Assembly (NCBI RefSeq): GCF_047663525.1
Contig: NC_092613.1
Coordinates: 7,155,501-7,219,500, forward strand
Source of the DNA: Anas platyrhynchos
Lineage: Eukaryota; Chordata; Aves; Anseriformes; Anatidae
Length of the DNA stretch: 64,000 nucleotides
Direction of reading: 5' to 3'
Shown: piece after piece, positions 1 through 13,324 of the stretch
Position numbering within the stretch: position 1 is the first letter of the stretch
Layout: each line of letters starts with the position of its first letter
Program-made: the position numbers and the translations under genes
Notes under the pieces: generated by a model
Seen by the model: only the letters and a program-made list of their open reading frames with translations
Database searches by the model: none
Told to the model about the DNA's origin: nothing

Positions 1-3000
1 GAAATAAAAAAAGTATTAAAATACAAAATCTATTAGCAAAATTAAAACTCTCTACAGATAGAAAACTGCTCCAAAACATACACAGAGATAATATTTTCCA
101 TTCAATTTACTGCTATTGTTTAGACACCTGAACTCAATATTTTGTCACACGGGAGCCTACATTCTTGGTATTACAAAAAGAAAATATTTTCTTTTTAAAA
201 GCATTGCATGACAGAAGATTTTTTTACAATTATTCCTTTGCAATACTTCTGTCAGGTATCATTAGCAAATCTGTCATATCACTAGATAGCCATGGCCCCT
301 TTAGCACACAAATAACTGAGCTCTTGTGTTACTGCTTCATCCTTCTGACAGAAGGGTACAAAACAATCTTTTGTACCCTGTCATCTTCCCAGAAAGCACA
401 TTAAATAGGGTTCAGTGACCCTGATAAATTTAAGTTACGTACTATAGCAGAACACTCAGGGCTTCAGGGAAAAAGGCTTTTAGTCTTTGTCTTTAAGAAC
501 CAATACAGGAGATGGCCAGTAGCATGCCTATGCTGGTACATCTCAATGGGAACAAAAATTGGATTGGTCCATACTTATTTTAAGTCAGCAACAGGTGATG
601 AAACTTAAGAAAACTGCCATATGAGTGATTCTAAAAGGGCCTCTGAAGTCTGCTGAGACCCAGCTGAAGAAAACCACTTCAAAGTGCCAAAGAGAAGGGA
701 ATGGGGCATCAGACACACATCAGTCCTAACACAAAGCTCATCTGCACCTTAAAACCAAGGTTATTGTCCTGATACTAAATGTCAATCTGATGTGTGCGCT
801 GCACAAAAATCCCTTCCACTACTACCAACCATATTTTTCCAAACCACGTCATCACTGCAGCGAGGTTCATTGCAGATTTTCATTTTGCAAGTTTATACCT
901 CCCTTCTCCATACATAATAGATCGGTAACTCTATGCATCAACTACTAGTACCAGCATTGTTGGGTTTGTTTGTTGCATTTAAAAACAGAAACAACCCCCC
1001 AAAATTTAAGCAGTTTTAAGTCTTTAACAGCTTAACAACATAAGGTGGAGCGTGGAGAAGAGAATGTGGTGATCTGTCTGGAAGTACAAATGACACACCA
1101 AAGAATACAGTGGGTATGACAAAATTTATGGGGCTGAACTTCAAACAAAATGCTGAAAAATGTGGTAAGAACAGATTATTCTTAACACTGAATCTTGTTC
1201 AGAATTTAAGATTTTAAAAAAGCTAAAATTGGTTCTGTAACATCATCAAGAACTAGTTAGAAAATATAGGTAATATGGGGAAAACTAAAGTATTCACACG
1301 TCCTGACATTTAAGGAAACACCTTGCCTACAGTACTGAAAACTGATTTCCAAACAATCTTGTGTTGAAAATAACCTTCAGAAGGGAAACCATGCCAGATT
1401 GCATACCAGCCTTCTCTTTGCAGAAGTCTGCCATAAAATGGCCCGAACCAGAAAGCAACCGAAATAGACCCGAAGCCCCCAGAGGAACGAGCAGAAAGCC
1501 CACCACACCCACACCTCCCGCAGCACACGGAGCCCTCAGCTCCAAGGTCTCTTTCTCACCCTTGTTTAATTCTGTCATTTATTTGAAAACTACATTCAGA
1601 AACACAAAAAGCATTCTCCAGCATTAAGAAGACCCCACAGCATAATCCTCACAGCTTGCCAGGAGTAAAACAAACGATAAATAATTACCGCTAATGGGGG
1701 CAGAGGGAGCAGCATAACCCTCTGTGCCCCACTCCCCCTCAGCCATTAGACCCGCCGTGGTGCGGTGCTCCCCTGGGTTATGTGCTCTCTGCTGTTAGGG
1801 CAGCAAGCCCTGAGCTGAATTCCCCGTTTTGCCATCATGAGCCTTTCTTTACAAAGCTTTGGGTTTGCTTCCTGCAGCATAATGAGCAAAACATGTCATG
1901 GAAAATGAAAACAAATGGTGTAATCTCCAGCAAGAAAAATATTTTCCATTTGTTACCACAAATCTCTTCATTGTTTGTAGACAAGATGGTTTCTCAACAT
2001 TAAAAAATGTTTTACCACTGAAGCGGTCCATCCATCTCCCTGCCAAAGCCAGATCTATAGCACTGCACTTGAACACACAAGCACATTTCACTCAGGCAGA
2101 TCAATACGCGCGTATTTCACTCCGGCAGATGGATCTGGTTGTTAGCCATGTTCAGAGTGCTGCACGGAGGGAAAACTTGGCAAGAGGTAAAATTCTGAAA
2201 TGGACGTAGACTTGCAGAGGCTTTATTCACTGATCTCCCCCTCATCGTGTTTTAAAATTTAAGAGCTCATAAGCCCTTTTCAATAAATACAACTCAGTCC
2301 CGAAAAAGGAAAACCAAAGCTGTCTGTAAGGATATGCTGGCGTTACGGGGTTAATCTTAACACTAAAAACCTCGCACATCAGACTGCATTCTGAGAGCAG
2401 GAAGACTGAGCTGAAGATTGAAAGCACTGCCGGAGGAAAATAGGAGAAAGTCAAACAACACACTAAGCAGCGAGAAAATGATGGGAGGTCACGTGGAGAA
2501 CCGTATGCATTAGGAAGCAGAAAAATAAAGTAACAGCGAGGATGCTTTAGGCAACCTCTAGGGCTTGTTCTTATGTAAAAGGCAGTTACTTCCTCCTTCT
2601 GGAGTTTAACATGCTGCTTTACATCGTTTCACACGAGCTTCTCGGAAGACCTCACGTATCAGACCCTGAAATGACCTAATAAATGCAAGGCTGCTGCTTC
2701 TTGTGCTGCTGAGCTGTCTCTTTTGGATGACACATGAAACACAGCGGCCAGTCGAGAGGAATAACATACTTTATACCATTTGTCTCTCTAAGATGAACAG
2801 GCACAAGCCTCTTGCTTTCAGATTTCATTTAAATTAACCACAAGGGACCTGTTTACGTGAGGATATACACACTGCAGTTCAGCAAGGAAAACTAAGCTCC
2901 TATGAAGGACAAAAAGAGGCCTCAATAGCACCGCAGCAAAATAACGCGCTGCGAAGCACAGACGCAAGCATGAGTGAGAGAAACAGAGAGAAGAAGGGCT

Positions 3001-5268
3001 TCCATTTCGCTTGTCTCCTCACGAACTGCACAGGTGAACGCCGCCGTGGCTGCTGACCCGAGCAGGGCTACCCACGGAGCGCTGCCCAGAGCCAACCTGC
3101 CGCAGCTGTGAAGAAGTGTATGGGGTACAAACAATTGTGTACCAAACCGGTGCTGCTAATGCCATACAGAGAGGTGCGGTTCTGAACTACCAATGCTGGC
3201 AAACAGCTGAGGTGAAAGTTTTAATGGGCAGGTCATTTCTAAGCATTCAGTCCGTGAGGGTTTTACGATGCTGCCCAGTGAGGAGCGACGGCAAAATAAT
3301 TTCACAAGCGTTTCTGAACGGTGCTGCTAACCCACGGAACACCTGACGTGTGCTCACACAAGGCACTTTGAAGGCCTCGTGGAAACGCCTCGCTTCCTTT
3401 TAAAAACACCGGTAACCATAAAGGCAACTTTCTGCGTTTTGCAGCTTGTTCCAGGCACTCCATGTCCCCGTCAGGTCGCAAAGGCCCCGGCGGGCGAAGG
3501 GCCGGGAGAGGGGCGCTGGAGGTGTGCGGGCGCTCGGTGGCACCGTTAAATCCCCTCAGCCCCCCCCGCTCCCTGGATTAACCTCCCACAGCAGCGCCTG
3601 AGAGGGTTTTGGGGGCATTAAAGAATGAAAAGGGCGCGGATTAGACGCGGCTACAGGATTATTTTGCCTTGTGGTGGGCACAAAGCGTGGGAGGAAGCAG
3701 AACCAGGCCTCGCTCCGCCCTGGCAGCCCCGCCACAGCCCCACGGGGAACACCGAGGGGCAGCAGGAGGCTACACGGCCCTGTGCAAAGGCAGCCCCCTG
3801 CAACAGGAGTTGTCGGGCTGATCGAGTGGAAAACTTACTGTTTAATTAAATCTAGGACATTATTATATAAAGCAAGATTAATCTTTGACTCGAGTATGCA
3901 AAAGTCATTTAAAGACACTTGCAGGTACACAAAGCAGGTACGTCGCTCTAAGACACCGAAGTTATCATTAGTGTGCAAAACACTGAATTTATGATACTCC
4001 TCGGCAACTACTCACAGCTGATAATCCAGCATGAGTTACAGATCCAAATACATGCACGTTAACCGCATACAATAAGTTCTTCCTAAAAGCACGAAGAAGA
4101 ATCACAGCATTCACAGAACAACCAAAACAAAAGACAAAAACGCTCAGCAGTAACAGCAGCTTTAGTACTCGCCTCACAAGGCTGCCCACCTAGCAAACAT
4201 TCCGCTGCGTTCTCAGCACAACATGTAGGAGGTTCAAATTACTTCAATTAAAGATGAAAAAGACGGCAAAATTTTGAGAATGTCTGACCTACTTAGCAGG
4301 TGCAGCTCAGCTAAGATTGCGGGACAGAAATACAGATAGAGTGCTGTGTAGAAATCGGCTTTTCCTTCATGGAAAAAGAGGAGGCAGCAGTCCTGGGACC
4401 GCCACGGAGCACAGCTTGGCAGCTGCAGACCACCGAGAGCTCCACCAAGCACTTCCCGTCCCTCATCAGGGCAGTTCAAACCAGCCACACGGAGCAGAGG
4501 TTTGGACACTGACTGTCACAAAGAGAGGAGCTCAATAGAAAAATTCAGGTTGATAAGAAGGTCGAGGTGGTGACCGAATCTGGGACAGCAATCAGTCTGG
4601 AACAGATATCCTGGTCCAGATATGGGCTGATCTCCAATCGAAGCAATTTCTGCTTATTCACTAGGTAACAACAACTTCTTAACAGAGCAATCAGCTGCTG
4701 CATTATTTTGTAGGGGACAACGAGAATGAAAATCACTGGGTTCAGTAGACAAAACTTAATAAGCACCTATATGCTACCCAGCAATTACAGGCCGCTTTGG
4801 AGTTAGGCTGCTGCAGGACATTCAGAAGACTAAAAGCAGATAATCACCTCAGGAATGTGCCATGTGCGCTTCTGCTTGTTTGCCTTTTAATGAGACTCAA
4901 ACAGCGGTAGGTCCACACTGCTCTGCTCGGAAAGTCTAAATTAATCACGTCTTTTGATTGCCAGATCTGACATCAGAAACTGTCAGCCACTTACTGATGT
5001 TGAGTATTCAGCTGAGATTCTCCAAACGGCCACAGTGGGCATGCTTTTTGGCTGAGATATCATAAGGGCATCTTGATTTGCTGTATCACTTCGGTTACGG
5101 GTAGTGACATTTAGGTTAGGTAGTGACATTTGTCCTAAAACAGAAATCTGTCAAAAGACGTAAGTTTTCCTCTGCACAATGAACAGAACAGACAAGGTAA
5201 AGAATGGACCTTCATTTTCTAGAATGAGAGAAGAGAGATGTGGGAGAAGAACCAAATACATAAAAAGC

Positions 5269-5297
5269 ATATATATAAATATATATATATATATTTA
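5269..5297. repeat. (AT)n microsatellite
   Basis: Alternating AT tract with one interruption (AAAT) followed by TTT, inside MAGI3 intron 1. Likely length-polymorphic. Confidence 0.9.
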
Positions 5298-8200
5298 ATA
5301 AGAAGTGCAAATGATACATTTACAAACACAAAACAACAACAAAACTTAGATTATTAAAGGCCATGAAAAAAAGAGCAAAAATATATTGTAATCTGTTCTG
5401 GCCATACTAACAGACTTTTCACCTTCTCCCTCAACATGAGACTTTCTGGAGATTTAGACGGGGAGCAGACATAGAGGAGACATCAAGAGCTGAGCTCTCC
5501 TGAAATTACTGCCACTGCTATCAGCAGAGGGAGAATCAGAGAAAGATTTGGGAAAGTTGTTGGATAGGAAAAGGAAAAGAATTGCTAAAAATGATCTAAG
5601 GAGTGATCAATGCCTTTGCTGAACATTGCCTTAAGAATTTCAGTGAATGTGGTGACTGATTCAGGGAGACTGTTTCTCAGTCCTCAGTCTTGACCATCAC
5701 GACATACACTGTGTTGTAGTGCTTCCTTGAAATCTTACAGTGGTGGAAACATTCCACCCAATATACAAGTCCAGTGTTAGTAAACCTATGCAGGAATAAT
5801 TTGACTTTGTGTTTACTTATGAACTTTTTCATTAAAAGCATTTTAACTTTTGAAGATAACTAAAATATAGTTTGAAAGCTACATCCCTAAACAATCTTTA
5901 ATAAATAGAAAAAGCATTGGCAAATAATGCATGATTTCTTCTGAAACAACACGCAGAGCTGAAAAGGACAAGTGAAGAAATGTGAACAGCAGGAGCCTGT
6001 ATTCTATCCTTCCATTTTTTATTTTTGGCAGTATAGGAACAGCAAAATCAACTGTAACAGAAGCCTCTAGATAGTGAATGTCTGTGGCTGGGATCCTCAT
6101 GTACCATGAGAAAAATCCTTTGTTTAGTGCAGAAGGAAGAAGAAAGAAAATACTGGCAGAACATAATGGCGTTTACAGGGATTCTTTCAGTGCCATTTGG
6201 TTGGTATATGAAAATAACACTTGTTACCCAACTAACAATTGCCTCAGTTTGCAAATAGATGTGTCATAGTTGACAATCTTGGAAAGAAGGAATAAGGACG
6301 CAGCATTATGAATCCAAAAGGTTTTTCACAGATGAAAGAAGCATCTGCTACCATCTACCAAGCGCATCCTCCAGCTCCAGACAGGACCAAGTCCATGGTG
6401 GGAGAGATTCCTCTGCCCCTGCCCACAGCCCGGGCAGCAGCTCCTGTCTAACCACAAACAGCAAGAAATACAGCTTTTCCTTAAACCACCTGAAGGTAAA
6501 AGCATTTGCCTCACATTCCAGAACACGTACCAAATAAATACAGCATCAGTAAGGCTCGAGTCAAAAGCTTTGCACTGCAGGGGCCCTGGTGGCAGAGCAC
6601 CAGTGGAGCAGCTCCCTCCAACCTGCTCAGGTGCTGCCAGCAGCTCTTGCAGCAGCATAACCAGCCTGACGGTGATGTGCGCCAACAGAAAACTGCAGAA
6701 GAAGTTGTAAATTAAGTCCAGCTGTATTTGGAAACATGTAGGTAGGAAATCAACACATAAATGCACTACCAGACTCAAAACCTAAACATTTTGCAATACA
6801 CTAATATAATTACATGACTCGCCTTCATCACAGCCCAGCACAGTTTTGTCAAGAGGCATTCATCTCTTCATGCAAGTAAAGTATAGATAGTGGGGTTAAC
6901 ATGAAACATGCATTTTGAAAAAAATTAGAGATGATGAGAAATGCTGGTAAACTGGTGGACAACACATTCAATTCATTATTTTTCAGTGACTGCTATTTTT
7001 TCTTTTGCATATCTCATTAAATCTACAGACATTCTCAGCCTGTGCATGGTTTCCGTGAATGACAGCAGGCATCATTTTAAGTTTGTTCTACGTGATGCTC
7101 TGGTAGCAGAAGCATAGCCTGATATATTGTCTGCCTACAGCCTTAAGGATTTTTAAAACGAAAATCCTTTGAGTGAAGAACTTCAAACTTGCAGATGCCA
7201 GCTTCGAATATAATATTATCAGATATAATTATAGTAATACATTGCACACACATAAAAATCCATTAACGATGGAAATAGAGTCAGGAGAATTACAAATGGG
7301 TAGGCTTTTCTCTGATAATGCCAAGTATTTTAGTGTAGCTATTATTAAACAGGAGAATGGCAAAGCACAAAGAACTGTACAGCTGTTTCTGATATAAGAT
7401 CAGAAACTGAAGGAGATATGAGTAGAACTCAAATGATTTAAAATAATGAATGGGTTTCAAATAAAATGCAAACATAACCATTTCCTTCAACTTAACAGCG
7501 GGGAAGAAAAATGCAAAAGAACTTTCCACAAGAGAACAGTTTGACCTTTTACATAATATATGGAGACTTTCTTCTCTCTTTGATTTGGTATTTTCTTTAA
7601 AAAAGAAAAAAAAAAAAGCTCTGAACAGATCAACAATCTTTCACCTATTTATAAAGATTTGCTATATTTTGAATACATATTTCAATTTTCTATTTTTCTC
7701 AAGATGCTTCCCACACTTTACTGGGAGGCAGCATATAGCACACGTAATTCACGGGGAAGATAGAGCGTTTTACAACTTTCTGAAACAACCACAATTCAAG
7801 AGAATTTCCTTTTAATTACTGCAGGGTAGTACCTAAAAGCAAAGACATACATCTCTCCTACTGCTCCCAGCTCTCAGAACAGTTTTCTGTGTTTTGGTAC
7901 TATAAGATGGTTGGGGGGGAAGAAGTCAGTGGAAGAGTTTCTGTGTGGAAAGTCGCCCTTGAGATACTGCTGTTTATACACCAGATTAAGCCGTACTTGC
8001 AGGTCAGCAGGGAAAAACCATGATTCTCTCTGGCTACTACTGGAGCTGCCCTTTCCCTTCGCCTCCAGCACTGCTCTGTTTGTTCCTGTCCTCATTTTTA
8101 GCAGTCCCCACAGCACTTCATCTGCTGAAATGGCACACAATTTCCATCCATGATTTCCATCTCAAATAAGATGCATTCGCGCTGATGACAGAAAACGAGA

Positions 8201-9425
8201 ATCCAGATAAAGCGCCTCTGCCACTGCTGGTTTGAAACAGAGACAAGGGCTTACACAGGTATCTAGAAAGCTCAATGAACACAGCTCGAGAGCTTGAAAC
8301 CCCTCACAAAACAAAACTTAGATTCGCAAGATCTAACTATGCTCCTGTAAGACAGAAAGGCAAAGCGTGAGAGTCAGCAGGTTTTTGACTTCTCCACAGG
8401 AGATGAACACAGGGCACAATTAGCAGGACAGAACGGGATGCGCTGGGAGGATCGGGCTGGTGATGAAGCCTGCACGGTGACACCACACAGGGCTGAAGCG
8501 AATTAAAGGAGAGCGCTACAGAAGTCTGATGGGACAAAACAACGACGGTTGGTAATACACAAACTTGTTCAAAAATTTTATAATACTGGGTTGCTCTAAT
8601 AATATCACTGACTACTTTATTAAGGCTTCCTAATCACATACTCAATCTCTTGCTGAGGTTTAATCAACGCACAAATGACTACACCTACAGAGGCTGTTTG
8701 GCAGGAGCAGTATCTGTTGCTGCTCCTCTTGTACTGGGAGCTACAAAATCGGAATCCTCTGTAGCTGTTAGAGGTTATAACAATACATCAACAAATATAA
8801 AAATAAAATAACCCCCCCATACGCAAAGACAAGCACCCAGGCAGCAGAAGTGGACAGCTATGGCTTGTTTTTCCCAATTTATAAACAATCTGCCACTCCT
8901 TTCCTTAAATTCCCAATGTGTGCGGTTTTAGTATAGTCACACTAGAGAAAATGATTTCTTGAGACTGCAAGGAAACAATTTGCTCTGGAAAGCAGAGTTA
9001 CCATACACAACTGAACAGAACGTTGTCGCAAAACTGTTTTAATTCCACTGCTGCCCTTTGACAACCTGCAGCTGCCGTGTAAATTTAAAGTTACCAAGCA
9101 CTTAATGAGTGGTGTTTAAATAGCCCACCCTAACAAAGGATCCCAAACAGGGCACTTCTACAGGTTAACCCATTGCAGTGTTGGGCAACAGCTGTCTGCC
9201 CTGGTGTTTGCCCTACGTGAGCGTCACGTTTCACATGCAGACATACGTGTAACATACCATATCTTATTGCTTAAGCAGCGTGAAGTTCTATAGAATGACA
9301 CATTTCAGTCATATCCCCAAAGAAAAATGTCCTTGCAGCTGCTCTGTGTTACACAAGCGATTTAATCTGTTTGGGACTTGGCATTATTTTCCCAGCAGAA
9401 GGGTACATGTTTGCATGCCAAGACC

Positions 9426-9453
9426 TTTTTTTTTTTTTCCTTTTTTTTTTTTT
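9426..9453. repeat. Interrupted poly-T tract
   Basis: Two T runs separated by CC, giving a near-pure pyrimidine stretch of 28 bases. On the MAGI3 (minus) strand it is an A/G tract. Confidence 0.9.
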
Positions 9454-12400
9454 CTCTTCCCAGCGTGCTCTGATTAGAACTTATTCAAATAATACGCACG
9501 CTTATTTTTAGCCTGCTTTTCATAGGAAGCAAGACGTGCAATTATCCTGTGCATAATTTCTAGGCCCACTAACCTATTTCAGTCTGGAGACTGGCAGAGC
9601 GGCGTTTGACAGCGACACCGTATTTCTGTTCTGTAGCACAGCAAACCCTTCGGGGACTCACCACCACAGCCAGCAGCAGCTCGCCACCCGTCTGGCCGCG
9701 TAGAGGGCGAGCTCCCTCCGGGGACACCAGCCCCATCCCAACATCTCCACTCCACATTGCTTTAACACAGAGCTGCTCTCCTGAGAGCCCAGTTTCCCCA
9801 CAGCAGCCCGTGCTGGTTCCATTGCCGCGTTGAACAGACAGTTCTGTCTGTACAAACTCAGGGTAGAGATTTGCTCTCTTACCACAAAAAAACTATTCGC
9901 GCACAGTTCAGCTTTGCACGCTGGGAGCAGATCGGCCACAAAAAATGAAGAATCACCATGAACCACAGGCAAAACCGGCATTTTTCTGCCTCTCAGCTTC
10001 CTCTCCCTACTGTTTCCAATTGTCCCATCGCTGACCTTTGTGGAGCAGAGCCATTTACACAATTCATTTACTTTTGAAAAGACAGGGATAGCAGCTACCT
10101 TATTTTCCATCTGCTACACTCTGCTCTTCTTCACTTTTAAACCGATAAAGCCCATTTCAAGCTATGTGTACCCAAACCCTAGGCCAGGGGACAGTGACTA
10201 CAAGGCCCCCCAAGCGCAGGAGGGGCAGGGTCTGCCTGCCACGCACCCGCCACAACAGCAAGCAACAGAGCTGCAGCGCGGCTGATGGGAGAGAACTAGA
10301 GCTTCTCAGACAGGCTTTTCAAGGAATTCAGGAAATCCCAGCATCTCAAAGCACAGGCTGTGACATTCCCTAAGGATAGCTGCTGCTATGCCAGAGAGAG
10401 GCAGTGCAGCAATAAATTCAAGCTCCAGAGAACAGCGCGGTGCCTCCCTGCGCTCCCAAGGACTCCCAGGAATTTAAAAATATCAGCGTTACGTCCTAGG
10501 GCAGCACTCCTCTGCATCAAATGAACAAATGTGCTGTGGTCACAGCCGTATTGATCACAGACATCTTCAAGTTGAATTGGAAAACCAACAGCAACAACAA
10601 CACCCCCCACAAAAATCTGCCTTTGTCTAACGCGTACACTCAGCAAAACCCCTTTAACTCCAGATGTGCACTGGCCATGACTAACGCGAATGCCTGACAC
10701 ACACATTGCACGTTTCTCTCAGTTTTGGAACTGAGAGAAGCGTTATTCAGTCTGCCACAGTAACTAAGGATCGGGGTACATCAGCATGTGCTGTAACTCT
10801 CGGTAAGAAGCGATGAGCATCCACCAAAGCATCCACCCTACAACCGCCCGGACTGAGCATACGGAAAGCCAACACGGGAGTGAAGGCTGCAAAGTGTTTC
10901 TTATAGATGTCCTCTTTTACATAAGCCTGGTTGGAAGGAAACAGGTTTGTGTTCCTCACAGATTGTTCAACACATTTCTCAGCAAAAACAAGCTGGTTAG
11001 AGGAAAGGATAAACGCTGACATTTTAAAGTTCTGGCATAAACAGCACTGCAACTTTTAGATTGCCTAAGTCATACCAATTTCATAAAAATAAAATAAGAA
11101 AAAGACTTCCTCTCAAAACACAACCTACAAAGCTGCATTTAGTGTCAACTGTGGTTAAGTCAAACCCGTGAGGAATCCAAAACGACAATTTTTTTTCCCC
11201 AGAATGCCTCTGCAAATGTACTGAGCATCCACTATGTAGCTTTACTGTAAGTGTACCCAGATCACACAGTGTTCCTAACAGTAACCTACAAGTAAGAAAA
11301 TAACACTTACAAGACCTACCAGCATCTTTCGAACTACTTCCAATTTGGGAAGTAAGGCAATTCTCTCTTTCACCTGTATGCAGACGTCAGCCACAAACAC
11401 TTTCTGTCCATTTTTTGGCAATACCTCTATGGGGGAAGCTGCAGCTGCAGAGCCCGGAGGCAGCCCAGGGCCCGCGCCCACTGGGATCTGCTCCGGTTCA
11501 AACCTCGGCCCCAGAGCAACCACAGCCACCCATCACCCTCACAAATCTCACCAGCTTCATTCAGTGAACTAGAATTTGTTCTAACTTAATTTTGAACATC
11601 TTCTGCAAGGAAAATTGTGTTTATGATCTTAACGGCGTGTTGTCAAAGTAATCATGTAAGGAAGGAACATTTCTCTCTGTGTTGATCCTTGTGCAATATT
11701 GAAAATGAAAGGAATTTATCTTATCCCTCACACGGCATATCCTATTATCTCATCACTATTCATTTACTACGATTTATTTTCAGTTATGGCACCCAGGATT
11801 TTCATTTAAGTAAGAAATACTGCTTCCTCTGGAAAGAGCAGGCAAGAAAAGCTAAATGCCAGCAGAGGACCTGCTCAGCTTTTGGGATTCCATTGCTTTC
11901 CAGCAAAGTCCAAACAAGACAATTGCTAACAGGGTCCCTCAGAGCAATCGATTCAATTTAAATCTGCACCTACGGAAGCTTCCAGGGGGACTGTGCGCAG
12001 GACTTCAGTGCAACACGCTCAGTATGTCTGATTCACAAAACACTCTGAAAACGTGGGTTAATTCCTTCATTTAACTTTGAAATCTAAAGCGCTCTCCTCC
12101 TGTAATCTATTTGCATGAAAACACATCTAAAGATCAAGCAGATTGCCGAAGCAGCTATTGTGGAATCTCATTTGTTCCTCAGCACTGCTGGACAGTAACT
12201 AGAAGACATCTGCAATAGCAGAAGCCAAACACAAGCTAACAAGGACCAACAGTACTGTGCTGTCACCGCTTGATTTCTGCTCTTCTGCAGGGAGCAAAAG
12301 TACGTTCTACGTAATGATGCAACCCATTAATCCCACAAACTACGTAGCATGCTAATTATGACATTTCAAAATACATTAAAAAATCAGAAAATGCATGTTT

Positions 12401-13298
12401 ATTCTAAACCAGGAATTTGAAGTTCTCTTCCAAAGTTATTCTGATGAAATGCTCACATTTAGCAGTATCATAGCCTGGCACGTCTGGGGAAATGCCAACA
12501 CTAAAAACCATACCCTCTGACCAATGCAAACAAAAGGCTCTCTCCTTTTCCTAGAGAGAAATGTAATTCAGAATTAACATTCAGAGATTTTTGTAAATAC
12601 TTCTTCAACCAAATAAATTCCTCCATGCCCAACTGCTAAAAAGCAGTGTTATAGTTTCTAAAGTTGCTTAAAAGCCACGTATAAGCTTGCTATAAATTTG
12701 CTCTTCAGACTGGTGTAACCTATGATGAGTAACCCATGAGCAAAACAGGTGCAAGGGATAAAACTGGAAGGGTGGCGACATTCACAGAGCAGCACAAACT
12801 AAATCATTTCTCTAATGAGCAATAAAAAGGCACTGCGGAAAAAAATATTGCAGAGGACAGAGTTCTGTACCTGCAGCCACAGCTCTGCTATATATACAGC
12901 CAGAAGGTCGGACCGATCTTTATCTTCCTCCTTCACACGCGCTCAGCCGTGTAACAGTGGCAACACGGACTTCAGCTCCAACTTCCCCAGTTAACTTCAG
13001 GTGGCTGCCTGGCTTTTTGTCAGTTCCTGCGTTTGCTGGCATTGACTAAACATCTTTACTGAACAGCAAGTAAAAACTCTACAGTACTTATTTTCCCTTA
13101 TTCAGTCACTCTGCCATTCAGATGAGGACTCACCTCGTGCTTAGGAAATGGAAACGTTGCATTCTGCTCCCAAAGGGTTACGGACTCAAAGTCAGCTCAA
13201 CTGACCTTGGTGTGACTTACCCACAACAGTCAGCTCCTCAGTAACACAGATGGTTGAACTGATGCTGCCAGTGTTTTAAGCTCAGAAAGTGCTTTTAA

Positions 13299-13324
13299 TT
13301 TTTTTTATTATTATTATTATTATT
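13299..13324. repeat. (TTA)n microsatellite after a T run
   Basis: A T run passes into six or so TTA units. The pattern resembles an expanded A-rich retroposon tail, but no recognisable element adjoins it. Confidence 0.85.

Noticed and set aside
6326..6778. 150-codon minus-strand ORF in MAGI3 intron 1
   Set aside because: Composition unlike any family I know and no supporting splice or start context; fits chance in a 64 kb window.
9834..9851. ACAGACAG-TT-CTGTCTGT inverted repeat as a steroid receptor site
   Set aside because: Half-site spacing does not match the 3-base spacer of glucocorticoid/androgen response elements; an 8-bp inverted repeat is expected by chance at this scale.
11490..11510. 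GGTTCAAACC resembling a tRNA B box
   Set aside because: No A box, cloverleaf or anticodon arm could be built around it.
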